Assembly: GCA_031285405.1 (NCBI GenBank)
Contig: JAITWH010000015.1
Coordinates: 38,826 to 102,825, forward strand
Reading direction: 5' to 3'
Source of the DNA: Alistipes sp.
GTDB lineage: Bacteria > Bacteroidota > Bacteroidia > Bacteroidales > Rikenellaceae
DNA: 64,000 bases
Shown: piece by piece, positions 1 to 9,141 of the stretch
Numbering within the stretch: the stretch's first letter is position 1
How the letters are laid out: each line of letters opens with the position of its first letter
Position numbers and translations under genes: made by a program
Notes under the pieces: model-generated
Told to the model about the DNA's origin: nothing
What the model saw: the letters and a program-made list of their open reading frames with translations, nothing else
The model's database searches: none

Positions 1-502
1 CGTCCACATACACTGTGCGCGCGATGACGGCCCCCTTGTCCTTCGCCGACTGGTAGCCAAAGGTGGGCATACCGGCGGGCAGCGGAAGGTCGTTGTCGAT
101 AGTCTTGGGTACGTGGATGTTGGCCACGGGATATTTGTTGGCTTCGAGGAACGCCGCGATGCGGTTGGCGGTCGAGGCGGTGTCGTCGCCACCCACCGTC
201 ACGAGCAACTTGACGTTGTTGTCCTTGAAGAACTTGAGGTTGAAGTTCTCGTCGAAATCCTTCTGCGAGGGTTTGAAACGACTCATCTGGAGGAACGAAC
301 CGCCGCGGTTGAAGATGTCGTCGGCCAGCGGAAAGTCGATGTCGACCATGTGCGGATCGGGGTTAAACAGGCCGCTGTATCCGCCGTGGAGGCCGATCAC
401 GCGATAACCCTTCTGCAGGAAGGTCTTCGAAACGCTCCCGACGACTGTGTTCATTCCGGGGGCCGGGCCGCCGCCCGTCAGGATTGCAATAGCTTCTTTC
501 AT
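1..502 (-). CDS. pfkA: 6-phosphofructokinase, N-terminal part (gene runs off the left edge of the window)
   Basis: Reverse-strand translation MKEAIAILTGGGPAPGMNTVVGSVSKTFLQKGYRVIGLHGGYSGLF...LLVTVGGDDTASTANRIA...NIHVPKTIDNDLPLP; typical PFK GGGPAPGMN and PKTIDND motifs. Confidence 0.88.
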   Translation of the reverse strand, partial: MKEAIAILTGGGPAPGMNTVVGSVSKTFLQKGYRVIGLHGGYSGLFNPDPHMVDIDFPLADDIFNRGGSFLQMSRFKPSQKDFDENFNLKFFKDNNVKLLVTVGGDDTASTANRIAAFLEANKYPVANIHVPKTIDNDLPLPAGMPTFGYQSAKDKGAVIARTVYVD

Positions 503-642
503 AGTGGTATCAATGTTGTTAGTGTGATTACGCGGCTCCGTTTCGCGCCTTTTCACGCGACTTTAACGGCAGCAAAGATATTAATAATTTTTAAAAAATA
601 GGCAGGATATTAAAACTGACTCCAATTCGTTATATTTGCAGA

Positions 643-1302
643 GTGAATAAGTTTATTCTCATAGTGCTCGCTGTGTTGTCTGTTTCGGGTGTCGCCGCGC
701 AGAGAAACACGCGGAGTGCCGCACGGAATGCTGCGCAGAGTGTCGCACAGGAGCAGGAGCCCCTAAGGCGCCGCGCCGTGAGTCGCGACGTGTCGCACTA
801 CGAGGTGCTGCGCGACGAGCGGGGCGACACCGTCGGCGTTGACATCTACCTGAATCGGGTCTATTGCTTCGCGCGGCCGATGGACATGTCGAAGTACCGC
901 AAACTCGTGCGCGACTTCCGCGTGGTCTATCCGCTCGCCGAGGTTGCGCGCAACACCATGGCGGGGTTCGAGGAGGAGCTGCTGTCGCTGCCCACCCGCA
1001 AGGAGCAACGCGAATTTTCGAAACGCACCGAGAGGGAGCTCGTCGCGCAGTACACCCCCACCATGCGCCGCATGACGGTGTCGCAGGGGCGGATCCTCGT
1101 GCGCCTCATCGACCGCGAGACCGACCAGACGTCGTACGATATCGTGCGCGAATTTCGCGGCGGATTCGTTGCGGGATTTTGGCAGGGCGTCGCCCGCATC
1201 TTCGGCCACAACCTGAAGGACGAGTACGACCCCGCCGAACGCGACCGAATGATAGAGCAATGCATTCTAATGTACAACGCCGGCCTCCTTCCCGAGTACT
1301 AA
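643..1302 (+). CDS. DUF4294-like secreted protein (GTG start)
   Basis: 219 aa ORF with signal peptide; YEVLRDERGDTVGVDIYLNRVYCF...VYPLAEVARNTM resembles the Bacteroidota DUF4294 family; TATATTTG-like promoter just upstream. Confidence 0.7.
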   Translation: MNKFILIVLAVLSVSGVAAQRNTRSAARNAAQSVAQEQEPLRRRAVSRDVSHYEVLRDERGDTVGVDIYLNRVYCFARPMDMSKYRKLVRDFRVVYPLAEVARNTMAGFEEELLSLPTRKEQREFSKRTERELVAQYTPTMRRMTVSQGRILVRLIDRETDQTSYDIVREFRGGFVAGFWQGVARIFGHNLKDEYDPAERDRMIEQCILMYNAGLLPEY

Positions 1303-1465
1303 GAAGTTGTTTAAAATTCCCTACTTTCGCGCTTTTCGTCTCCGAGTCGGCGCTTTTCCCGTCCGTCTCGCTCGCCGTAGGAACCCCTACGCCTCGTTCG
1401 ACGGGCGAAAAAATCGCTCGACCGGAGACAAAAGTCGCTTCGGTCGGGACATTTAAACAACTTCT
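1302..1465. repeat. MITE-like palindromic element with 14-bp terminal inverted repeats (agaagttgtttaaa / tttaaacaacttct)
   Basis: Perfect inverted repeat 1302-1315 / 1452-1465; inner arms GTCTCCGAGTCGGCGCTTTT vs AAAATCGCTCGACCGGAGAC; central GTAGG-AACC-CCTAC hairpin. Confidence 0.65.
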
Positions 1466-1467
1466 AA

Positions 1468-1504
1468 GCGGCAACGGCCGCGGCGAATTTAGCTACGCAA
1501 AAAA
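1468..1504 (+). repeat. Dispersed AACG-loop hairpin element (copy A), stem GCGGC/GCCGC
   Basis: GCGGC-AACG-GCCGC followed by GGCGAATTTAGCTACGCAAAAAA, matching the consensus of other copies in the window. Confidence 0.65.
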
Positions 1505-1507
1505 CAG

Positions 1508-2998
1508 CTAAAGCAACGGACTAAGAAGCCGCGCAAGAGACTCCACCCCCCCAACCCAGTTGGAGCGAGAGGCCCATTCGTCCAAAGTAACGAGTCGCGA
1601 GTTGCGAAGGTCGGCCTCATATCCCGCTTCGAGTCGTGCCGCCACGGCGCGGTCGTAGATCAGCGCCGACACCTCGAAGTTGTCCTCAAAGCTGCGCATG
1701 TCGATGTTCGCCGACCCCACCGAGCAGAAGTCGCCGTCGATGATCACAAGCTTCGAGTGGTTGAACCCCCCCTGAAACATGTAGACCTTGATGCCCGCCT
1801 CCAGCAGCTCCTGGACATACGAGCGCGTCGCCCACCACGCCACCTTCGAGTCCGACCGCCCGGGGATGAGCAGCCGCACGTCGATGCCGCTCAGCGCCGC
1901 AACTTTCATGGCTGTCAGCAGCGCCGCATTTGGCGTGAAGTACGGGGTCGAGATAAATATCCGTTCGCGCGCCTTCATGATTGCCGAGAAGAATGCCTGC
2001 ATGATGGCCGACCAGTCGGAGTCGGGGCCCGAGACGGCGATCTGCATGGGGCACACCTCGGCGACGCTGCTCTTGCCGAAGTAGTCGTCGGGTCGCAGCA
2101 GCTCCGACGGGCACACAAAGTGCCAATCGGTGATGAATACCGACTGCAACAGGTTCACCGCCTCGCCCTCGATTCGCAGATGGATGTCGCGCCACTTGCC
2201 CAACCGGCGGGTGCCGACCAGGTAGCGCTCGGCCACGTTGATGCCTCCGGTGTAGGCCACGCGCCCGTCGATCACAGCAATTTTGCGATGGTTGCGATAG
2301 TTCACACGACTCGTGAGCCACGGAAAGACCACCGGCATGAAACACTCGACCCGAACCCCCGCGCGCCGCAGCCGGCGAAAGATGCTCCCCTCAGTCCACA
2401 GCGTCCCCACACCGTCGTAGATCAGCCTCACCTCGACCCCCGCACGCGCCTTTTTCGTCAGGATCTTCTCGACCTGCCGGCCGATGCGGTCGTTCTCAAA
2501 TATGTAGTACTCAAGGTGTATCGAGCGCGTCGCCCCCTTCAGCGCCTCGTAGAGCGACGAGAATGTCGCCTTGCCGTTTTGCAGCACCTCCACCCGATTG
2601 TGCAGCGCCAGCAGCGCGCGACTGTTGCCCAACATCAGACGAATCGTGTCGCGGTTGTTCTCAATCTCGGGCGTGGCGGCGATCGCGGGGTCGGTGATCG
2701 CGGGGTCCGAAAGCGCGGGATCGGAGAGGCTCGAAAACTGCCGACGCGAGACATTCTCGATCCACTCCTCGTCGAGTATCCCCTTGCGGCTGAACATCTT
2801 GCGCTTGCGCCAGTTGCGCCCAAACAGCAGATACACCACCATGCCCAACACCGGCACCAGAGCGATCATCGCGATCCACGCCAGCGACTTCACTGGGTCG
2901 CGCTTCTCGCTGATGATACCCGTGACGGCAACCAGCACCGCCAGCAAATAGATCGCCAGCAGCGTCGTTTGAACCCAACCCCAGCCTGTTAAAATCAT
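1508..2998 (-). CDS. cls: Cardiolipin synthase (phospholipase D family)
   Basis: 496 aa; two N-terminal TM segments; HxK motifs NHRKIAVIDGRVAYTGG and NHSKLVIIDGDFCSVGSAN. Confidence 0.93.
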   Translation of the reverse strand: MILTGWGWVQTTLLAIYLLAVLVAVTGIISEKRDPVKSLAWIAMIALVPVLGMVVYLLFGRNWRKRKMFSRKGILDEEWIENVSRRQFSSLSDPALSDPAITDPAIAATPEIENNRDTIRLMLGNSRALLALHNRVEVLQNGKATFSSLYEALKGATRSIHLEYYIFENDRIGRQVEKILTKKARAGVEVRLIYDGVGTLWTEGSIFRRLRRAGVRVECFMPVVFPWLTSRVNYRNHRKIAVIDGRVAYTGGINVAERYLVGTRRLGKWRDIHLRIEGEAVNLLQSVFITDWHFVCPSELLRPDDYFGKSSVAEVCPMQIAVSGPDSDWSAIMQAFFSAIMKARERIFISTPYFTPNAALLTAMKVAALSGIDVRLLIPGRSDSKVAWWATRSYVQELLEAGIKVYMFQGGFNHSKLVIIDGDFCSVGSANIDMRSFEDNFEVSALIYDRAVAARLEAGYEADLRNSRLVTLDEWASRSNWVGGVESLARLLSPLL

Positions 2999-3064
2999 AG
3001 TTTCAGGGCTGCCGGTTGCTCGCCGGTCAGCTATTTTTTTTGCGCAGAGCCCCGTGCCTGCCCT

Positions 3065-3952
3065 TTAAAAATACGTAATCTCCCGCCCCTCGACAGCCGA
3101 GAGCAGCGAGTTGGCAAGCCCGCTCGCCCCAATGCGAAACAGCGCCGGCGTGAGCCACTCTGGCCCCAAAATCCGCTCGACGATAGTGTAGTAAAGCGCC
3201 GCGTCTGCAGCCGAACGCACTCCGCCGGCAACCTTGAACCCGACCCGCCGACCCGTCGCACGATGAAAATCGCGAATCGCCGTACACATCACGATTGCCG
3301 CCTCGGGCGTCGCGGCGATGTCGATCTTGCCCGTCGAGGTCTTCACAAAATCGGCCCCGGCCAACATCGCCAACAGCGAAGCGTCGCGAATCAGCTGCGG
3401 AGTCCCGAGCGCGCCCGACTCGACAATCACCTTCAGCGTCGCGTCCCCCGCCTCGCCCCTCAGCAGTTCGAGCGTGCCAGCCATGCGGTCGTACTCGCCA
3501 TCCATCATCTCGCCCAGCGTCAGCACAATGTCAATCTCGTCGGCACCGCTCTCGATCGCCATAGCAATCTCCAACATCTTCACCTCGATGAAGGTCTGCG
3601 ACGACGGGAATCCCCCCGCCACACTCGTGACGGCGATGCGCGAGTTGCCCAACGCCAGCCCAGCCGTGTCGACAAACGACGGCCACACACACACACTCGC
3701 CGGCAGCGGCAGGTGCGGAAAATCTATCGCCAACCGCGCGGCCCGTCCGGCAAACTCGGCAACCGAGCTCTCCGAATCGGTCACCCCCAACGAAGTAAGG
3801 TCGATCGCCCCGAGGCACGCCCTCCACACCTCCGCGGTCTCGTTCTGCACAGCCGCCTCACGCATCCGCGCCACCTCCGCCTTCACTCCCGCCTCGTCCG
3901 CCGCGGGGGCGAAGGCCTTCAGCCGTTCACTATAACTTGTCTCCATAAGCAA
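3065..3952 (-). CDS. deoC: Deoxyribose-phosphate aldolase
   Basis: 295 aa; IDLTSLGVTDSE..., KVIVESGAL, ADFVKTSTGKI, GFKVAGGVRS motifs. Confidence 0.93.
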   Translation of the reverse strand: MLMETSYSERLKAFAPAADEAGVKAEVARMREAAVQNETAEVWRACLGAIDLTSLGVTDSESSVAEFAGRAARLAIDFPHLPLPASVCVWPSFVDTAGLALGNSRIAVTSVAGGFPSSQTFIEVKMLEIAMAIESGADEIDIVLTLGEMMDGEYDRMAGTLELLRGEAGDATLKVIVESGALGTPQLIRDASLLAMLAGADFVKTSTGKIDIAATPEAAIVMCTAIRDFHRATGRRVGFKVAGGVRSAADAALYYTIVERILGPEWLTPALFRIGASGLANSLLSAVEGREITYF

Positions 3953-4586
3953 GGTCGCCCGCGTCGCCCAGACCCGGGATGATGTAAGATTTCACTGTCA
4001 GCTCCTCGTCCACCGCGCCGCACCAGATCGTCGTCTCGCGGTCGGGCAGATGCTCGCGCACGTATGCCACCCCCTCCTCCGACGCCACGATCGACGCGAT
4101 GTGGGTGTGTCGCGGCACGCCCCCCTTCTCCAACAGCGCCTGATATGTCAGCACCGTCGAAGTACCCGTCGCCAACATCGGGTCGACCAGAATCAGCGTC
4201 TTGCCCTCCAGGCTGCCGCACGACACATACTCCACCTTCACCTTGAACGTGCCATCCTTGCTGTACTTGCGAAACGCCGACACGAACGCGTTCGACGCGC
4301 CGTCGAAATAGTTGAGGAAGCCCTGATGGTAGGGTATGCCCGCCCGCAGAATCGTCGCGATCACGATCTGGTCGTCGGAGAGCTGCGTGGTCGCCTCGCC
4401 CAACGGCGTCTCGACTGTTTGCAGACTGTATATCAGCCTCTTACTGATTTCGTAGGCGGTAACTTCGCCGCACCGTTCGAGGTTGCGGCGGAAACGCATG
4501 CGGTCGCCCTGAACCCGCACATCGCGCAACTCGGCGATGAAACGGTTCAACACGGTGTTGAGGTTCGAGAGAATTTGGACTTCCAT
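3930..4586 (-). CDS. upp: Uracil phosphoribosyltransferase
   Basis: 218 aa; ATILRAGIPYHQGFLNYFD, GKTLILVDPMLATGTS, IPGLGDAGDLAYGDKL. Confidence 0.93.
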   Translation of the reverse strand: MEVQILSNLNTVLNRFIAELRDVRVQGDRMRFRRNLERCGEVTAYEISKRLIYSLQTVETPLGEATTQLSDDQIVIATILRAGIPYHQGFLNYFDGASNAFVSAFRKYSKDGTFKVKVEYVSCGSLEGKTLILVDPMLATGTSTVLTYQALLEKGGVPRHTHIASIVASEEGVAYVREHLPDRETTIWCGAVDEELTVKSYIIPGLGDAGDLAYGDKL

Positions 4587-4622
4587 ATCTGTTGTTTGAT
4601 TTGCGTAAAGATAAGGATAATA

Positions 4623-4653
4623 ATTGAAAGTGGAAAATTGAAAATTGAAAGTG
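4623..4653. repeat. Heptanucleotide tandem repeat (ATTGAAA)n followed by GCTACGCAAA
   Basis: attgaaa gtggaaa attgaaa attgaaa gtg, then ggGCTACGCAAA. Confidence 0.8.
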
Positions 4654-4666
4654 GGCTACGCAAATC

Positions 4667-5959
4667 TCAGTACAAAAAATTATTGAACGGGTAGCGTCCC
4701 GAATGAATCTCGCGAACCATGTGATAGAGGTCTGCGCGCAGTCGGTCGAGCCCGATGCGTTCGCGCGCCGAGATGAAGATCGACGGTGCGTTCTCACGCG
4801 ACATCCAAGTCTGCCGCAGGTCGTCCAACGACAGGTTCTCGCGCGTGGCGGGGGTCAGGTCGTCCTCCTCCTTCTTTATATAGGTAAAGGCGTCGATCTT
4901 GTTGAAGATCATGAAGACCGGCTTCGTCCCCGCGCCGATGTCGGTGAGGGTCTGGCGCACCACCTTGATCTGATCCTCGAACCCCGGGTGCGAGATGTCG
5001 ACCACGTGCAGCAGCAGGTCGGCCTCCCTCACCTCGTCGAGGGTCGACTTGAACGACTCGACCAACTGCGTCGGCAGCTTGCGAATGAAGCCCACCGTGT
5101 CGGAGAGCAGAAACGGCAGATTCTCCAACACCACCTTGCGCACAGTCGTGTCGAGTGTCGCGAAGAGTTTGTTCTCGGCAAACACGTCGCTCTTGGCCAC
5201 AAGGTTCATCAGCGTCGACTTGCCCACATTGGTGTAGCCCACCAGCGCCACCCTCACCAACTGCCCGCGCCCCGAACGTTGGGTCGCCATCTGGCGGTCG
5301 ATCTTTTTTAGCTCCTCCTTGAGGTGGGTGATTCGGCCTCGAATCTGCCGGCGGTCGGTCTCGATCTCGCGTTCGCCCGCTCCGCCGCGCGTTCCCGTGC
5401 CGCCGCGCTGACGTTCAAGGTGGGTCCACATGCCGGTCAGGCGCGGCAGCAGATATTCGTACTGCGCCAACTGCACCTGCGTCTTGGCGTAGGCGGTGCG
5501 CGCGCGCGACATGAAGATGTCGAGTATCAGGCGCGTGCGGTCGAGCACTCGGCACGGCACGATTTTCTCGATGTTGCGGGTCTGCGTCGGCGAGAGCTCG
5601 TCGTCGAAGATCACCACGTCGATTCGATTTTCGGCGCACCACGTGGCGACCTCCTGCAGCTTGCCAGTGCCCATGTAGATGCGCGACGAGGGGGTGGTGA
5701 GCCTCTGCGTGAAGCGCCTTACCGTCTCGATGCCGGCGGTGTGGGCCAGAAACTCCAACTCGTCCAGATATTCGCGAGTCTGGGTTTCGGATCCGCGGTC
5801 GGTGATTACCGACACGAGGACTGCCCGCTCGGGGGCTTCGGGATTGCGTTCGAGTGTTGTCTCCGTGTTGCGTTCGGGGTTGATTCCGGCCTCTGCCGGG
5901 GATATATTTTCGTTGTGTTGTTGCATAAAAAAATTCTTTTTTCGTTGTACTTTCGACAC
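4667..5959 (-). CDS. hflX: GTPase HflX
   Basis: 430 aa; GTGKLQEV, VQLAQYEYLLPRLTGMWTHLERQRGGTGTRGGAGE, GYTNVGKSTLMN, DTVGFIRKLPTQLVESFKSTLDE. Confidence 0.95.
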   Translation of the reverse strand: MSKVQRKKNFFMQQHNENISPAEAGINPERNTETTLERNPEAPERAVLVSVITDRGSETQTREYLDELEFLAHTAGIETVRRFTQRLTTPSSRIYMGTGKLQEVATWCAENRIDVVIFDDELSPTQTRNIEKIVPCRVLDRTRLILDIFMSRARTAYAKTQVQLAQYEYLLPRLTGMWTHLERQRGGTGTRGGAGEREIETDRRQIRGRITHLKEELKKIDRQMATQRSGRGQLVRVALVGYTNVGKSTLMNLVAKSDVFAENKLFATLDTTVRKVVLENLPFLLSDTVGFIRKLPTQLVESFKSTLDEVREADLLLHVVDISHPGFEDQIKVVRQTLTDIGAGTKPVFMIFNKIDAFTYIKKEEDDLTPATRENLSLDDLRQTWMSRENAPSIFISARERIGLDRLRADLYHMVREIHSGRYPFNNFLY

Positions 5960-5962
5960 CTA

Positions 5963-6047
5963 TAACTAAGACTTTAGTTATATAACTAAATCTTTAGTTA
6001 AAGAGTTGTAACTAAAAGATCACACAATAGAACTAAAAACTTAGTTA
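5963..6047. repeat. TAACTAA-N4-TTAGTTA palindrome array (two 18-nt units at 20-bp period plus a degenerate third)
   Basis: TAACTAAGACTTTAGTTA 5963-5980, TAACTAAATCTTTAGTTA 5983-6000, then taactaaaa...actaaaaacttagtta. Confidence 0.75.
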
Positions 6048-6249
6048 TAGCGTTTTCGGCACTTCATTACTGTTGCCGCCTCGCCAAAAAAAGGGCACTC
6101 CTTCGCAGGAATACCCCATTTTAAAATTTGTTGTCCTCTGTCCCGAACGGCTCTTTCGCATCTCGGGCATCGGCCCTAACATCACGCGGCCCCAACTTCA
6201 TGCCGACCCGCTCCCACTTCGACAGCCCCCCTATCTCGGGAGGTGGTGC

Positions 6250-6936
6250 CTAATTGTTCTGCAGGCGGAACTGTACCGGCAGGATGTACATTACGCGCAC
6301 AGGTTTGTTGCGCTGCTTGCCGGGGGTCCACTTGGGCGAGGTCTTCAGCACTCGGATCGCCTCTTCTAAGAGCGAGCGGTCGGGCGACTGAATCTCTTCG
6401 ATGTTGGTGAGCGAGCCGTCGCGTTCGATGACGAACTTGAGGGTCACTGTGCCCTGGATGTTGTTCTCAGAAGCGACGGCCGGATAGACCATGTTGCTCT
6501 GAACCCAGTTGCGGAAGGTGTTGAGGTCGCCGCCCTGGAAGGTGGGCATCTCCTCGGCGCTGAAGATGGGGATATCTTCGACCGCCTCTTCCTCGGTAAC
6601 TTCCATCGTCGGAACTTCGATCACGAAGTCCTCCGAGAACTCTTCGAAACTGTAATTGGTCTCGATCTGGGTCTCGTTGCGGACGACGTCGATGAACTCG
6701 GAGAGCACCTGGTTGACCTGCGGCCTAACCTCGGGCTGGCGTACCTCCTGCTCGGTATTGACGATCACCTCCTCTTCGATCGGAGCGACGACTTCGGTCA
6801 TCGCCTGAACGACCTTTTCGGACTGACCCCACGAGAACGCGCCCACGACAAACGCGAGTGCGATGACGAGACCGATCTCGATGAACAGCATCCTGCGGTT
6901 CTGGAGATCTGCTCTGTGTGTTTTTTTGGCTTCCAT
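6250..6936 (-). CDS. Energy transducer TonB family protein
   Basis: 228 aa; N-terminal TM, C-terminal VASENNIQGTVTLKFVIERDGSLTNIEEIQSPDRSLLEEAIRVLKTSPKWTPGKQRNKPVRVMYILPVQFRL. Confidence 0.93.
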   Translation of the reverse strand: MEAKKTHRADLQNRRMLFIEIGLVIALAFVVGAFSWGQSEKVVQAMTEVVAPIEEEVIVNTEQEVRQPEVRPQVNQVLSEFIDVVRNETQIETNYSFEEFSEDFVIEVPTMEVTEEEAVEDIPIFSAEEMPTFQGGDLNTFRNWVQSNMVYPAVASENNIQGTVTLKFVIERDGSLTNIEEIQSPDRSLLEEAIRVLKTSPKWTPGKQRNKPVRVMYILPVQFRLQNN

Positions 6937-7089
6937 GTATAATCTGGTTTTATAGTTTTTGTTTGCTTCGGTTGTTACGATGCGGTCTGCAAATGTAAGA
7001 ACTATTTTTGAAAAAAAAGAGGGCGCGGTGAAATTTTCGCAAAAATCGAGGCCGATTTACTACTTTTGTGACGGAATGAATGTGACGGA

Positions 7090-8154
7090 ATGAAGGAGAC
7101 ACTTTTCGGAAAGACCCTCGACGAGCTGAGGGAGGTGGCGGCGACGCTCGGCATGCCGAGGCACGCGGCGGGACAGATGGCGGCGTGGATATATCGCCGC
7201 GGGGTGAGGGAGATCGGCGCGATGACCGATATCTCGGCGGTGCGGCGAGAAGCACTCGCTGAGAGATTCGACGTGGGGCTGTCGGCACCCCTGCGCGAGG
7301 CGGTGTCGGTCGACGGGACTAAGAAATATCTGTTTTCCACTGCCGAGGGGGGGCGTGTCGAGTCGGCTATGATTCCCGATCGCGGACGAAGTTCTGTTGA
7401 GGGTGAGGGCTCGGGTGAGGGCTCCGGCGAGCGGGCGACGCTGTGTGTCTCGTCGCAGGCGGGGTGTCGCATGGGGTGCGCGTTTTGTGCAACGGGTCGG
7501 CAGGGGCTGGCTCACAATCTTACCGCCGGCGACATATTAAATCAGTTTGCCTCGTTACCTGAGCGGGAGGCGCTAACCAACATTGTGTATATGGGGATGG
7601 GCGAGCCGCTGGACAATCCCGACGCCGTGATGCGGTCGCTGGAGATTCTGACCGCCGAGTGGGGGTATGGTTGGAGTCCGACGCGCGTGACTCTCTCGAC
7701 CGCGGGGGTGATTCCCGCGATGGAGCGTTTTTTGAGTGATAGTCGTGTGCATCTGGCCGTCAGTCTGCACAACCCTTTTGCCGACGAGCGGGCCGCCATC
7801 ATGCCGATCGAGCGGGCGTACCCAATCGAGCGGGTGGTCGAGGCGATCAGGCGGCACGACTTTTCGGGGCAGCGGCGAGTGAGCTTCGAGTATATTGTGA
7901 TGAGCGGCATCAACGACTCGTCGCGACACATCGCGGGGCTCACCAAGTTGCTCAACGGGCTGTCGTGTCGCGTCAATCTGATTCGGTTTCACAAAATTCC
8001 CGACTCGCCCTACTTCAGCCCGCCGATGGAGAAGATGGAGTGGTTTCGCGACGCGCTCTCTCGCAAGGGGGTTCGCACGACTATTCGTGCGTCTCGGGGG
8101 GAGGATATTGCTGCGGCCTGTGGGCTGCTTTCGACTTCACAAATTGAAAATTGA
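7090..8154 (+). CDS. rlmN: 23S rRNA (adenine2503-C2)-methyltransferase (radical SAM)
   Basis: 354 aa; CRMGCAFCATG cluster, NIVYMGMGEPLDN, RVTLSTAGVIP, NLIRFHKIP. Confidence 0.95.
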   Translation: MKETLFGKTLDELREVAATLGMPRHAAGQMAAWIYRRGVREIGAMTDISAVRREALAERFDVGLSAPLREAVSVDGTKKYLFSTAEGGRVESAMIPDRGRSSVEGEGSGEGSGERATLCVSSQAGCRMGCAFCATGRQGLAHNLTAGDILNQFASLPEREALTNIVYMGMGEPLDNPDAVMRSLEILTAEWGYGWSPTRVTLSTAGVIPAMERFLSDSRVHLAVSLHNPFADERAAIMPIERAYPIERVVEAIRRHDFSGQRRVSFEYIVMSGINDSSRHIAGLTKLLNGLSCRVNLIRFHKIPDSPYFSPPMEKMEWFRDALSRKGVRTTIRASRGEDIAAACGLLSTSQIEN

Positions 8155-8170
8155 AAGTTGAAAATTGAAA
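8141..8170. repeat. Heptanucleotide tandem repeat (AAATTGA)n, overlaps rlmN stop codon
   Basis: aaattga aaattga aagttga aaattga; RlmN C-terminus QIEN* is encoded by it. Confidence 0.85.
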
Positions 8171-8194
8171 ATGTGGGGGCTTTTTCCTTCACAA

Positions 8195-8226
8195 ATTCAT
8201 GATTCATGACTCATGATTCATGATTC
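8195..8226. repeat. Heptanucleotide tandem repeat (ATTCATG)n
   Basis: attcatg attcatg actcatg attcatg attctga. Confidence 0.85.
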
Positions 8227-8244
8227 TGAACTATCTTTGTAACC

Positions 8245-9138
8245 ATGAAAAGAACAATCCTACTAATCATCGCCGCCGTGACTGTTGCGGCAGCCGCCGC
8301 GCAAGATCGCGGAAACCTCCACGAAACGCCCCGCATCAAGATCGGGCTCAACTACTACTCGTTCAACACCCCCCTCACGCAGGGCGACGAGACAATCGAG
8401 GGTGTGATCGACTACGCCGCCGACCTCGGGTTCGAGGGGGTCGACATCACCGGCTACTATTTTCCGGGATATCCCGCCGTGCCCTCCGACCAATACATCC
8501 TGCAGGTGAAGAGCCACGCGTTTCATCAGGGGATGACTATCTGCGGAACGGGTGTGAGGAACGACTTCACGCTGGCCGACCCCGTGGCTCGTGCCGCGCA
8601 GGTTCAGTTGGTTAAGGATTGGGTGGTGGTGGCGTCGAAGTTGGGCGCTTCGACGATTCGTGTCTTCGCCGGTCCCGGGACGCCCGAGGGTTACACTTGG
8701 GAGCAGACGGCGGTGTGGCTCGCCGCGGCGGTCGACGAGTGCGCCGAGTTTGCCAAGCCCTACGGGGTGGTGATCGCGCTGCAGAACCACGACGACTTTC
8801 TGAAGACGGGCGACGATGTGGAGAAGATTTTCAAACTCATACGCTCCGACAACGCGGGGCTGATGCTCGACGTGGGGTGCTATCACACCGATCCCTATCG
8901 CGAGATCGAGCAGACGATTAAGCATGCCGTCACGTGGCAGATCAAGGAGAATGTGTTCATCAACGACGTCGAGACGCCGACCGACATTCCGCGCATCATG
9001 GAGATCATTGCGCGCAACGGCTACCGCGGGTTTGTGCCCATCGAGATACTGCGCGCCGGAGGGGAGCGTGAACGCACCGCCGCGATGTTCGAAAAGGTAC
9101 GCGCGGCGAGAGAGACTGAAATGGCGAAATTAAAATAA
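8245..9138 (+). CDS. Sugar phosphate isomerase/epimerase family protein, exported
   Basis: 297 aa; signal peptide; LGFEGVDITGYYF, GLMLDVGCYHTDPYREIEQT, NGYRGFVPIEIL; AP-endonuclease-2-type TIM barrel. Confidence 0.85.
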   Translation: MKRTILLIIAAVTVAAAAAQDRGNLHETPRIKIGLNYYSFNTPLTQGDETIEGVIDYAADLGFEGVDITGYYFPGYPAVPSDQYILQVKSHAFHQGMTICGTGVRNDFTLADPVARAAQVQLVKDWVVVASKLGASTIRVFAGPGTPEGYTWEQTAVWLAAAVDECAEFAKPYGVVIALQNHDDFLKTGDDVEKIFKLIRSDNAGLMLDVGCYHTDPYREIEQTIKHAVTWQIKENVFINDVETPTDIPRIMEIIARNGYRGFVPIEILRAGGERERTAAMFEKVRAARETEMAKLK

Positions 9139-9141
9139 TTT

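Noticed and set aside
113-601. Many long ORFs in alternative frames and antisense to known genes (e.g. 113-601, 1757-2992, 17450-19036, 38322-39215)
   Set aside because: They overlap well-supported genes, have Arg/His/Pro-rich shadow compositions typical of GC-rich DNA, and show no recognisable domain.
1106-1474. ORFs spanning the 1302-1465 palindrome
   Set aside because: They read through inverted-repeat DNA; better explained by the repeat.
6073-6369. 98-aa plus-strand ORF downstream of the hflX promoter region
   Set aside because: No signal, domain or ribosome-binding evidence and it overlaps the tonB-like gene 3' end.
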